A stretch of DNA of 36,317 nucleotides, taken from IMG/VR virus record IMGVR_UViG_3300020283_000009, positions 1 to 36,317 of that record. One strand, written 5' to 3'. This document shows, in pieces, positions 19,630 through 28,727 of the stretch. Under the pieces are notes generated by a model. The model searched no databases. It was given only the letters and a program-made list of their open reading frames with translations, and was not told the origin of the DNA. Position numbers and translations under genes: made by a program. The number at the start of each line of letters is the position of its first letter. Position 1 is the stretch's first letter. The stretch is from a virus.

Positions 19630-22600
19630 TAGGCTCGCCTTGCAGCTAACAAGCTTGTTATTCCATCACCAGGAAAAGCTGCAGCCATTTGAGTTCTTAG
19701 ATTAGGATTAGCAGGTGCCTGCGCCAGAATACCCGTTGAAGGGGTTCGAACAGGCATCGGCGCAGGCGTAGGCACCCTGGGAGGAGGGGGTGCCATGCTT
19801 ACAGGTCCAAGCGGTTGCCCGGAAGTTGCGGGCGTGTCATCTATTCTTGGACGCATGATTTTTGCGGCGTCACCCCTAAGGGGGTCAGGTCTGTCAAAAT
19901 ATTCCTGTGTCTCTGCAGGTATATCAGATTCAGGTAATGTTAAACCTGCCCCTATTAAATAAGTTCGAGCAATGCCTGCTAACCTTTGCGCTTCTTCCTG
20001 TTTTTTTGCTTTTGTCAAAAGCAATGTCATAAAGTCTTTATCTAAAACAGCTTTTTCAAGCATTTTTATCTGCATGTTTGCAGGCACGTCCCCAAAAAGC
20101 TTTTGAGCCATTCTTGCACCAATGCCTGCTTCAACGAGACCCTGTGGTCTCAAACCGGGCATTTTTTGTGCTGCGGTAGAAACAACAGAAGAACCTAAAA
20201 TTCTGACTAAGCCAGACATAAGAAAATTCATTTCCTCTGCTAACTTCCCAGCAGCTTTTCCGCCAGCATCTGCAACTTGTACATTTTTACCTGCTTCAAA
20301 AATATACCGCAGACGATCCATTTCTGCTCTTGTAAACACGCCCTCGTCCACAAGCATATCAGAAAATGGAATACGATCCGCTAGACTTTTTGCATCCTTT
20401 GCAGAACGAACAGCGGCTAAATTTTGACCTGCACTAATTGGGGCACTGCCTTTTAAAGGTTTGAAAAGAGTTTCAAGCATGACGCTAAAGTTTTTATCAT
20501 CACCGCCTCTAGCAAAGATTGTCGAAATGATAGAACTTTTTAATCCTTCCATTGCATCTAATTTTGCTCTTTCAAACTGATTTGCAGAACGAGCAGCTCC
20601 GCTTGGTGTTAACCTTGTTACCCCTTTTAAATTTTCAGGATCTCCCGCGACTACTGATTGAGTAGAAGGAAATACATCAAGATCGCCCATGTACTTAGCG
20701 TCTTTAATCTGACTTACTAACTGGCGAAGCTGTTCTCTTGGGTTTTCAGCGTCCAAAAGTTTTGATATTGCAAGCTCTGGGTTTTCTCCACGCAACAAAG
20801 TGCCTAAAGCCGTTTGTTGTTTTACAACTTCGGAAACTAAGTTTTGATTTGCCTGAGTCTCTGCAAGTTTTCTTGCGACTTCAAAACTTTGCCCATCTTG
20901 TAATTCAGCTCGAAGATTTGGGAATAACCGCAGTAATTCTTGATTATCAGGTGACTCTAAAAACTCTGCAGCCCGTCTTGGGTCAATGCTTAAAAACCCA
21001 TCCTCGTCTGCGACCATGACTTTTCGTGCTATTAAACGTGCAGCGTTTTCAGAAGCAGAAAAAAGACTATCCGCAGGAACAGGCTCAAAGCTTCTAGTTA
21101 TGTCAGGAACAACAGAGGTTGGTGCAATTACCTCCTGTGGGGCGTCTAAATTGCCAGGTCGAGGCACCCGCAATTCTTCTGCAACATTTAAATCATCCAA
21201 CATTCTTTGCACAACAGTGCCAGAATTGATTATTTCTTTAAGCTTTACAGTAGCAGGCCCAACTCCCCCACGCAAAATCTCATCAAACAGTAGGTCTGCA
21301 TGATATGCACCACCTCCTGCGGTATCCGTTACAAGCGGGGAGCCGCCAAATGTTCTTATAATTGCTTTTTGTCTACCGCTTGAAAAAGCTTTAGCTGCGG
21401 CATACGCTTGCGCGGCTGCATTCGATGGGTCAATTGCTTCAATCGCTTCATCCATTTGCTGGTCAATTGCGCCAATTAATTCTCCAAGTCCTGCGGCTAG
21501 TTCATTATTAGGCACCCCACCTTGAGACGGGTCTCCTGCCGCAGCAGCCGCAGCAGCTCGTCGAACCGTGCTACGCATCTTTTTTAAATCGTTGAAGGTG
21601 TAATCAATTTCTGGTTTTTGAAAAAATGCAGACTCTGGGTCTAACTTTTCAAGTTGAAGCTCAATTTTAACTGTTTTTTCAAGGTCAGCTATCTGCCTTT
21701 TTGAAGCGGCAATTGCAGCTTTTGCATTGGTAACTGCTTCTGTAGGAGCAAAAGCACCCCCTGCAGCTTCTCTCAACTCTGCGTCGGACATTCTCATGAC
21801 CTCAGAAAGTTGGCCTTTTCTTGCTTCAATCAAAAGCAACATGTTTTCAGCTTGTGACTTGGTGTCATCATAAATGAAGTCAGGCGCAAAACCTTGCCCC
21901 TTACCTATACCAGACAAATTATCTAAAGCGTCATCCCCAGGACGAGGTGCATTCAAAAAGCGTTGCCTGTTAACTTCAGGTATTACGTTTTGACCCGCTC
22001 TATTTTTTCCAAAAGCAAGTTCAACTATGGTATCATAGGTGCCTCTAACATCTTCAGGCAATGCATCTAAGGCTGCTCGTGCCTTTATAAGCTCCTCTGA
22101 TTCACCTAATCCAAAATTTATACCATATTCGCTTTGTAGTTTGCCAAGCTCAGCTCTTACATTCGACGGCATTTCTGTGCCAGGAGACAAATATTTTTGG
22201 CGTATAAAAGGTAAAGCATTTGCAATGAAATCAACATTGTCTACAGGGATGCCCGCCCCATCAATTTGTTGATAAAGGACCTGTTCCTGCCGTCTAGCGT
22301 TATTATTTACTTGTTCTAATAATGTAAACAATCTACGGCTGACTACCGCGCTGTTTTCTGCGCCCCTTTGTAGTCTATCAACTGGGCCTGCTGCCCGTTC
22401 TTGAGCTCGTATTAACTGCAACTCATATTTCATTGCCTGAAATTCGCTGGCGATGGTGGCTGCTGTTTTTAAATCTTCTTGTGAACCAGAAGCCCGCAAA
22501 CCTTGAACAAGGCGAGCAACAAAATCTTCTCCCTCTGCAACTCGCTTATCAATTTCATCTGGGAAAGAAGAATCAGGGTCCAACTTAGCAGTAGCTGCAG

Positions 22601-23888
22601 ATACATCTCTTTGCAGCCTTCCTAAAATAGGAGAACCTGTTACGGCAGCGGGGGTTAAATCTTGTGGATAAAGGCTTTCATCACCAAAGATATCATCTGC
22701 AATTTGTCTTAACATTGCAGGGTTTTCTTCAAGGGCGGTTAAAATTTCTTCTACAGTTTCACCATTACTGCGTTCTTCAATAATCCTTTTTAGTCGTGTG
22801 CCTACATTTGTTAGCTGGGCGTCTTCACCCATTCCTGTTGAAACACGTCGTAAAATGGTGGGTGCAAAACGCAATATCAAAGAACTTGGAGTAAAAGCTC
22901 CTATAAAACCGCCCCCTATCTCACCAATAACTTGCGAACTTTTATCCCCAGGGTCAACACTTTCAGCGATCATACCACCTGTGGTCGCGCCTATACCCAT
23001 AGCTGTTTCAGAACCGAAAAACTGAAACTTTTGCATAGGCCCTAGCTCGCCCCTCGCGGCTGCACCAGCTTTTTCTAAACCCTTTTCAAGGGTCCGTGAA
23101 GCGCGGAAAGGTATTCGCGCTGTAGCGGCAAGATTACCTTTTGCTTGCAACAAAGCATCATTAACCAACATGCCTGAGAAAGTGTTGTAAGCTTTTTTCG
23201 GTAGTAAATAAGGAGATGAATATATTGCGCTTGCATTGAAACCAGCAATATCGCCGCCAACTTTATAAATCCTTTCTTCAGGACGAACAGGTCGGCCTTC
23301 GAATATACCCGCGCTTTGCCCCTCCCGCGCTATTCTCTCTGCTACAGTATCGCCAAGGACCAGCCCGCCAACAAAACCCGCTAAAGCAGCGGGTTTTTTC
23401 AAACGACCTGGAGCTACTTCAGAAGCAACTTTTGCGCCCGCTACGGCAGGAGCAAGAGTAGCAGCACCTTTAGTAGCACCCTCTAAAAAAAATTGTGTAA
23501 AGCGAGACAAAGTGCCTTGCATTGGGGCTACATTAGAATATCTATATAAAAATTCTGTAGGGCTTATATCCCCTGCCAAAACTCCCTTATCGTACTTTTC
23601 TGTAGCTGCTTCTGCGCGGGCGTTTATTTCTGCTGGGTCTGTAATACCGTCTTCATTTGCTTTATCCATAGCAATGAATTTAACAAGTGCGCGGGCTATT
23701 TCTTCCGTTCCATACTGATTTCCGCCTGTAGGCGGTTCCATTTGAGCTAACGCATCAAAATTAATGTCATAAAGCTTGTCTGCTTTTGTAACATTTACAT
23801 TTTCGGCAAAGTCCATACCGTATGGCCCCTCAATACGAGGTCCATAGGTATCTAAAACAGATTGATCTACTTGACCGATATCTACCAT
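19629..23888 (-). CDS. Large internal virion (DNA ejection) protein
   Basis: A 1419-residue protein, the longest in the window. It is alanine-rich and mostly helical, with hydrophobic glycine/alanine segments about residues 140-185 (FFLEGATKGAATLAPAVAGAKVASEV, ALAGFVGGLVLGD) and 290-345. The C-terminal region is proline-rich with PPPPRVPTPAPMPVR. These traits, its size and its place before the lysozyme match the internal virion or ejectosome proteins of podovirus-like phages, which leave the capsid and form a conduit through the cell envelope. I see no lytic transglycosylase motif. It starts immediately after the stop of gene 23889-26219 (TAAATG). Confidence 0.65.
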   Translation of the reverse strand: MVDIGQVDQSVLDTYGPRIEGPYGMDFAENVNVTKADKLYDINFDALAQMEPPTGGNQYGTEEIARALVKFIAMDKANEDGITDPAEINARAEAATEKYDKGVLAGDISPTEFLYRYSNVAPMQGTLSRFTQFFLEGATKGAATLAPAVAGAKVASEVAPGRLKKPAALAGFVGGLVLGDTVAERIAREGQSAGIFEGRPVRPEERIYKVGGDIAGFNASAIYSSPYLLPKKAYNTFSGMLVNDALLQAKGNLAATARIPFRASRTLEKGLEKAGAAARGELGPMQKFQFFGSETAMGIGATTGGMIAESVDPGDKSSQVIGEIGGGFIGAFTPSSLILRFAPTILRRVSTGMGEDAQLTNVGTRLKRIIEERSNGETVEEILTALEENPAMLRQIADDIFGDESLYPQDLTPAAVTGSPILGRLQRDVSAATAKLDPDSSFPDEIDKRVAEGEDFVARLVQGLRASGSQEDLKTAATIASEFQAMKYELQLIRAQERAAGPVDRLQRGAENSAVVSRRLFTLLEQVNNNARRQEQVLYQQIDGAGIPVDNVDFIANALPFIRQKYLSPGTEMPSNVRAELGKLQSEYGINFGLGESEELIKARAALDALPEDVRGTYDTIVELAFGKNRAGQNVIPEVNRQRFLNAPRPGDDALDNLSGIGKGQGFAPDFIYDDTKSQAENMLLLIEARKGQLSEVMRMSDAELREAAGGAFAPTEAVTNAKAAIAASKRQIADLEKTVKIELQLEKLDPESAFFQKPEIDYTFNDLKKMRSTVRRAAAAAAAGDPSQGGVPNNELAAGLGELIGAIDQQMDEAIEAIDPSNAAAQAYAAAKAFSSGRQKAIIRTFGGSPLVTDTAGGGAYHADLLFDEILRGGVGPATVKLKEIINSGTVVQRMLDDLNVAEELRVPRPGNLDAPQEVIAPTSVVPDITRSFEPVPADSLFSASENAARLIARKVMVADEDGFLSIDPRRAAEFLESPDNQELLRLFPNLRAELQDGQSFEVARKLAETQANQNLVSEVVKQQTALGTLLRGENPELAISKLLDAENPREQLRQLVSQIKDAKYMGDLDVFPSTQSVVAGDPENLKGVTRLTPSGAARSANQFERAKLDAMEGLKSSIISTIFARGGDDKNFSVMLETLFKPLKGSAPISAGQNLAAVRSAKDAKSLADRIPFSDMLVDEGVFTRAEMDRLRYIFEAGKNVQVADAGGKAAGKLAEEMNFLMSGLVRILGSSVVSTAAQKMPGLRPQGLVEAGIGARMAQKLFGDVPANMQIKMLEKAVLDKDFMTLLLTKAKKQEEAQRLAGIARTYLIGAGLTLPESDIPAETQEYFDRPDPLRGDAAKIMRPRIDDTPATSGQPLGPVSMAPPPPRVPTPAPMPVRTPSTGILAQAPANPNLRTQMAAAFPGDGITSLLAARRA

Positions 23889-26219
23889 TTAATTTGTTCC
23901 GGTTGTTGTGCTAAAGATAGAATCATAGACATTGTCCGATCCCCTTGTGGGTTCGCCTGTACCAGTTTTACCCATCAACAAGTTTCCAAGAGTTCTATAA
24001 GCCTCTTCTAAGTAATTCATTTCAACGATTTGAGATCTTAACTTTGCCCTCACCTTGGTGTTGCCACTAGTGGGCTCTATTGCGGCTAATTCTTTCTGCG
24101 CGAGTTGACTTTTTAAATTCCATTGATTTGCTGTTCTATATGCTGTGTCAGCGACTTGGCCTGGGGATGCAGTTATACTGTCCACTTTGGGTAGTGTATC
24201 TGTGAAAGCATCAACTTGAGCCTGTGTCTGTCTTCCGGGCAACGCTAAATAAGCTTGTTGAGAATAATTATTTAAAGCGTTTACAGTCGCTTTAACTTTA
24301 TATGCATCTTCAAAAATTGCCTTAGATCTTAAGCCTAAAACATTTTGAAGTGGTATAGCAAACGCATCAAAGCTTCTTTTAAGAACGCCTTTTACTCCAA
24401 GATTTGCATCAGAAAAGTCTGTAATTCCGTCTACAATTTCCAGCAATTCTACATCTATAGCTTTGGTCTCTCCAGTTAACAGGCCATAATCAGGGAATTG
24501 TGGGTCGAAGGTCCGTATTTGCTCAATTGCCTGCAATGCAATACGAGGCACCACAGGATTTTCAGAAACAAAATATCCGCCTTCTTGCCCAGGAGCTGCA
24601 AGATTAAATCCTGGCTTAGACATGATAGTGGACATAAGTTGGTCAAATCTGTTCAGTGTTTCTGAATCTTTTGCTCCTTTAACAATCTCTTCTGCAACAC
24701 CTGTGAGATCACGGCGAGCAACAGAAACTGTAAGCTTTTCAGCTTTTGTTTCTGTTCTTTTTGGTTCAAATAATCCGGTGCCCTTTTCAACATCCTGTAG
24801 TATTTCGGATTCAGTTCGGAGCACATTTTTATTGTCTGCAGTGCTAAATACTTCTTTTAATTTGTTTGAAGTATCAGGTTTCTTTGGCCCATATCTTTCT
24901 GGCTCTTTGTTATAATCTGCCTCTGAAACCAATTCATTTTGTCCGGTTTCGTTGTCAAAATAAACTGATGGCTTTGTCGGTTTATCTGGCTTTGGAACTA
25001 AATTCCCGCCACTCTTCTCAATTTCAGAGTCTGTGGCAAATTCCATTTCCTTTGTTGTTTTATTAAAGACTGCTTTCTTTGCCTTACTGTCTTCACTTAA
25101 ATTATAAAGCTCAGGTTTGGCATTATAATCTGCTTGGGGTATGCGGACTTTAACCCCATCAGATTTGCGGAAAGCATCAACATATTCAGTTGCTGCGAGA
25201 TTATAATCACCGGGCTTAGCATTGTATTCAGATAAAGGTATTCTTACTTTTACCCCTGGGTTGTCCTTTTTAAATACATCAATAGTTTTAGGGGCGGATA
25301 AATCATATAAATCTTGACTTGCGTTATAATCAGCGCGAGGAATACTTACTTTGACCCCATCAGACTTTCTAAACGCCTCAACATATTTTATTTCGGGTTT
25401 ACCTGTCTGTAAGACTGTTCCATCACCCTTAATATATGTTTTTTTCGGGTCCATTTCCGTAATTTTTTGGGCCGCTGTATACTGATCGCCTGCCATGTCC
25501 AGAGCAGCGGCTTTAGCAGCAGCTTCACGCTTGTTTTTTAACTCTCTTACTGAAGCACCAGAGGTAGCCAGTAGCGGACCAATGGGCATCAAAGCCTCTG
25601 CAATGGGAACACCTTGTGCTATCTGCAATCCTGCAGGTGCTAAGCCGCCTAACAGAAGGTTAGCCAACGCCTGTTTCCTGTCTGCCTCTTCATCCCCACC
25701 GTAAATCTGACGAGCTAACTCTAAGTTTTTATTATAAAAATCCATCATGCTAGATGGAGAGGATGAGCCAGTTTTTTTGCCGCCGCCTGCCATGCCCTGC
25801 TGTATTGCGTTCATCAAAGGCTGCGTTATTGTCCGGGCTTGACCCCCGTTACTAAACTTTTGCACAATGCCTTGTGTCATCTCCTTGGTCACAGGAGTGT
25901 TCATAGCCCGTTGCGCGACCTGACCAATGCCTTGGTCAACAGGGGCCTGTGCCTCACGCATCTGCATTACAGGCTGTACTAGCGTAACTACAGATTCAGG
26001 TGTCCTGTTGGCATCCTTCATGCCCACAATGCCGCCAAGCTCCTGCCTGCGCTCCTTCATGGTGCGCTCGTCACCGCGCATCGCGTTCATCAATTCTACA
26101 GGGTCCTTTGCTGCAGCAATGCCGCCCATTGCGTCAGACATGACTTTTTCGCCAGCCTTTTTCATCAGCACTTCTGTGGGCCGTGAACCGCGAAACATGT
26201 TTCTGTCATAAACAGACAT
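23889..26219 (-). CDS. Repeat-containing virion protein, possible ejection protein
   Basis: A 776-residue protein. Residues 1-250 are helical and Met/Ala-rich. Residues about 278-490 hold about six related units of roughly 33 residues, best in the first three: (V/D)AFRKSDGVKV(S/R)IP..DYNA.P..YNLS. Residues 490-776 are helical again (SVARRDLTGVAEEIVKGAKDSETL...). I do not recognise a named family. The position between the putative injection protein 26219-27043 and the 1419-residue protein suggests an internal virion or tail role. It is coupled upstream through TAATG. Confidence 0.65.
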   Translation of the reverse strand: MSVYDRNMFRGSRPTEVLMKKAGEKVMSDAMGGIAAAKDPVELMNAMRGDERTMKERRQELGGIVGMKDANRTPESVVTLVQPVMQMREAQAPVDQGIGQVAQRAMNTPVTKEMTQGIVQKFSNGGQARTITQPLMNAIQQGMAGGGKKTGSSSPSSMMDFYNKNLELARQIYGGDEEADRKQALANLLLGGLAPAGLQIAQGVPIAEALMPIGPLLATSGASVRELKNKREAAAKAAALDMAGDQYTAAQKITEMDPKKTYIKGDGTVLQTGKPEIKYVEAFRKSDGVKVSIPRADYNASQDLYDLSAPKTIDVFKKDNPGVKVRIPLSEYNAKPGDYNLAATEYVDAFRKSDGVKVRIPQADYNAKPELYNLSEDSKAKKAVFNKTTKEMEFATDSEIEKSGGNLVPKPDKPTKPSVYFDNETGQNELVSEADYNKEPERYGPKKPDTSNKLKEVFSTADNKNVLRTESEILQDVEKGTGLFEPKRTETKAEKLTVSVARRDLTGVAEEIVKGAKDSETLNRFDQLMSTIMSKPGFNLAAPGQEGGYFVSENPVVPRIALQAIEQIRTFDPQFPDYGLLTGETKAIDVELLEIVDGITDFSDANLGVKGVLKRSFDAFAIPLQNVLGLRSKAIFEDAYKVKATVNALNNYSQQAYLALPGRQTQAQVDAFTDTLPKVDSITASPGQVADTAYRTANQWNLKSQLAQKELAAIEPTSGNTKVRAKLRSQIVEMNYLEEAYRTLGNLLMGKTGTGEPTRGSDNVYDSIFSTTTGTN
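24750..25388 (-). repeat. Region coding six degenerate 33-residue repeats
   Basis: Within gene 23889-26219. The units are recognisable by a 'F-(R/K)K-x-(D/N)GVKV-x-IP-x-(A/S)(D/E)YNA' core; the last three are more divergent (for example VYFDNETGQNELVSEADYN). Confidence 0.7.
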
Positions 26220-27043
26220 TATCCAAATAACCCTAACTGTTGAGCACCTGACGCGGCAGACAATCCTGCAATGCCGTAACCAAACAATTCTTGCATTGGG
26301 CTGGGCGCATTAGGAGCAGTGCCCTCTGTAAAGGTCATCGCGCTACTTGGCGCACCTTGATAGATGTCAGATAGGAACCCAATTCGTTGGTAAGGTTCAA
26401 GCATTTGTTGTGTTTGGGTTTGACGCAAAGTATCAAGTTCAGCTTGTTTTTGTGCCTGTTCTCTTGCACCTAAATCAAATTGGAAGCCGATGCCACTTTG
26501 GTCTGCGCCTTGTTGGACTTGTCCTAAACTTGCAATGCCAGTAGCCGCCTGACCCAAACGATTCAAAGCATCGTTATACCCTTGTGAACGCAACCTCGCC
26601 CCTAAGTCTCCCGCATCTCTTGCAGCCTCTGCCGCAAGAACACCTTGTAATAATGCACCACGAGCCCCGCCATAAGCCCCTTGGCCCATTGCGGCGTCTT
26701 CAAACTGTTTTGACTGTTGTCTTGCTTGGTCAAAAATATCTTGTTGAGACCGTTCAATCACCTCCCCAATGTAAGGGTCCATAGCCGCCTGTATCGCCGC
26801 AGGGTCTGCGCCAACGGTGGCTGCAAGGTAATCTCTAGCTAAATCAAAGTCGGCTGTCGGATCGAACATAGTGTCGCCCCGCAGCAGAGCTTCTTTTTGC
26901 AACTCAGTTAGCCCAGCAATTTCGTAATCGGGTAGATCTAATTGAATATCAGCTAATTCTTTAGCTGAGTCCATCAACCCAAGTTTACGAGCCTCTATCT
27001 CTGGGGCTTCCTTTGTTATTTGCCTTATTTCTTGTGAAGACAT
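26219..27043 (-). CDS. Putative injection/tail protein with AYGGARGAL motif
   Basis: A 274-residue protein with DPYIGEVIERSQQDIFDQARQQSKQFEDA, then AMGQGAYGGARGALLQGVLAAEAARDAGDLGARL and SQGYNDALNRLG. This helical pattern, with a GGxR turn between helices, recurs in virion proteins of many marine phages and in proteins called injection proteins. The function is inferred from that and from position. Both ends show TAATG coupling. Confidence 0.65.
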   Translation of the reverse strand: MSSQEIRQITKEAPEIEARKLGLMDSAKELADIQLDLPDYEIAGLTELQKEALLRGDTMFDPTADFDLARDYLAATVGADPAAIQAAMDPYIGEVIERSQQDIFDQARQQSKQFEDAAMGQGAYGGARGALLQGVLAAEAARDAGDLGARLRSQGYNDALNRLGQAATGIASLGQVQQGADQSGIGFQFDLGAREQAQKQAELDTLRQTQTQQMLEPYQRIGFLSDIYQGAPSSAMTFTEGTAPNAPSPMQELFGYGIAGLSAASGAQQLGLFG

Positions 27044-28503
27044 TATGCTCTAGCCTCTAAATTACGCATTAAACCATACATATTATCTATGCCTTTATCT
27101 ATACTCCCTCCGCCCGCAGCTTTTACAGCATCACGGGTCATTACAAACTCACCGTCCATCAACATAGCAGGCACGTCATCTTTTGTGCCAGAACCTTCTC
27201 CCGGCCCTATGCCCCCTGTCCGACGAGGAAAGAAATCAACTTCGCCGCCATCTTTGAAATTCATCATTGGCATGAAGGGGCGTCCTGCTGCCATAGCTCC
27301 AAGGCCCTTGAAAAGAGGCTGAGGGGCCGGGTCTCCATGTGTCGATGGCATATTTCTATCCAACTGGCCTTCCATAGGCCGACCAAACTGATCCACTCCC
27401 TGCCCTGTTTCCATTGGCATATACTGTGGAGTTGGAAAACCAAGAGAAGCCATGTCCCCCAAAGAAAGTTGAGGGGTCTGCGAGGAAGGTATTGCCCTAT
27501 CAAGAATTGGGAGAGAAGACATACCCCCCATTATTCCGCCACCACTAGACCCAGTGGTCATATTACGCAAACCGTCCGCCATTTGCCTGCTTTGGTTAGA
27601 TAAATCCATCAAACCTCCAACTACGCCTCCTTGAGCATACTTTGCGGCAAGCTTGGGAGAAATCTTTTGTTGTACTTTCTCAGGAAGTTTGGAGAACCCT
27701 TTGTATTTATTAGGAACTGAGGTAGGGCCCCCGTCTTCAAAGTTGCGAATGGAGGGTTTGAGAATATCTTCCATCGTAGATCTGTATGCGTAAGGGTCTA
27801 AATTTGCGACTTTAAATTGATCTGAGTCCACTTTTTCAAGAGGGCTCAAACCTTCGTCTTCTTCCTCGTCTTCGCTAAACAACGTCATCGCACCTAAACC
27901 TAACGCAGCCGGGATTCCGAAACGCTGTACAAGACTTGGGGTAAGTTCTTTTTGCAACTCCGCCATAGCCTGCGTATCAGTAGCCCCTGCAGCTATTTTA
28001 TCCGCATAATTTTGCGACGCCCTTATAGCGTCAGCATCAGGGGTTCTTGGCATGAAGAGACTAGTATCTTTCTCTAAAGTCGGTTTAACTAAACCTAATC
28101 CTTCATCAGATGTAGCTGCTTCAAACGCTTGCGCTCTTCCTGCTTCCGTTTGAAGCGGGTCATACTGGAAAGGCTTTTGCGTACCACCAACTAAAGTAGA
28201 AGCACTTTCACGCAAAGGACGAGAGAATACGCCTCTTGTAGCGTCGAAGTCTGCTCTAAGATTTTCTGCAAAACTTCCCTGTTTGCCCAAGAAACCAACC
28301 TTCAGAGCACCAATGCCCCCGCCAAGAGCGGCTGACTTCAAAGCATCCTTTGCATCACCACCCTGTAACAGGGTGCCAATACCCGCGCCAAGGGCACCAG
28401 ATGCAACCGTGCCTAATCCCGGTAGAAAGGCATTTATAGCTACAGGCAATACAATTGGGGCTATGTCCCCAATTACATCTTTGATTTTATCGAAAAGACC
28501 CAT
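27043..28503 (-). CDS. Virion protein with glycine-zipper start and GEGSGTKDD end
   Basis: A 486-residue protein. Residues 12-70 (APIVLPVAINAFLPGLGTVASG and following) form a hydrophobic glycine-zipper-like region able to insert into a membrane. The middle is Gly/Met/Pro-rich. The C-terminus has GIGPGEGSGTKDDVPAMLMDGEFVMTRDAV and NMYGLM, a conserved ending I recognise from many marine phage structural proteins of unknown function. The combination suits a DNA-ejection or tail-tip component. TAATG junctions lie on both sides. Confidence 0.65.
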   Translation of the reverse strand: MGLFDKIKDVIGDIAPIVLPVAINAFLPGLGTVASGALGAGIGTLLQGGDAKDALKSAALGGGIGALKVGFLGKQGSFAENLRADFDATRGVFSRPLRESASTLVGGTQKPFQYDPLQTEAGRAQAFEAATSDEGLGLVKPTLEKDTSLFMPRTPDADAIRASQNYADKIAAGATDTQAMAELQKELTPSLVQRFGIPAALGLGAMTLFSEDEEEDEGLSPLEKVDSDQFKVANLDPYAYRSTMEDILKPSIRNFEDGGPTSVPNKYKGFSKLPEKVQQKISPKLAAKYAQGGVVGGLMDLSNQSRQMADGLRNMTTGSSGGGIMGGMSSLPILDRAIPSSQTPQLSLGDMASLGFPTPQYMPMETGQGVDQFGRPMEGQLDRNMPSTHGDPAPQPLFKGLGAMAAGRPFMPMMNFKDGGEVDFFPRRTGGIGPGEGSGTKDDVPAMLMDGEFVMTRDAVKAAGGGSIDKGIDNMYGLMRNLEARA

Positions 28504-28727
28504 TATGCAACCTTTATTGTGCCACCATCATTATACAGTGCCCCTGTCTCAAGTCCAGTGGCAGAAGTTGGTAAGTCAGTCAAAGTAATGGTAGAAGCTC
28601 TTATTGGCCCAGGATTACGCTCTTGCTCAATAAAGGTTTGTACTGCCCGAACTAAATCCACCAGGTAACCCTGTTCATATTCTGGGGGCGGTTCAGGTAA
28701 TCTTGGAGGGGGTTGAGTACTAGCCAT
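28503..28727 (-). CDS. Small conserved tail-region protein
   Basis: A 74-residue protein: proline-rich start (PPPRLPEPPPEYEQGYL), a short helix (LVRAVQTFIEQER) and a conserved ending TDLPTSATGLETGALYNDGGTIKVA. The 'LPTSA-GL-GALY-DGGT' ending recurs in small marine phage proteins encoded beside the large tail protein, and probably marks an accessory tail or fibre-attachment piece. TAATG coupling on both sides. Confidence 0.6.
   Translation of the reverse strand: MASTQPPPRLPEPPPEYEQGYLVDLVRAVQTFIEQERNPGPIRASTITLTDLPTSATGLETGALYNDGGTIKVA

Noticed and set aside
19742-19760. GGGGTTCGAAC sequence resembling a tRNA T-arm
   Set aside because: No matching acceptor stem, anticodon arm or CCA; it lies inside the large virion gene.
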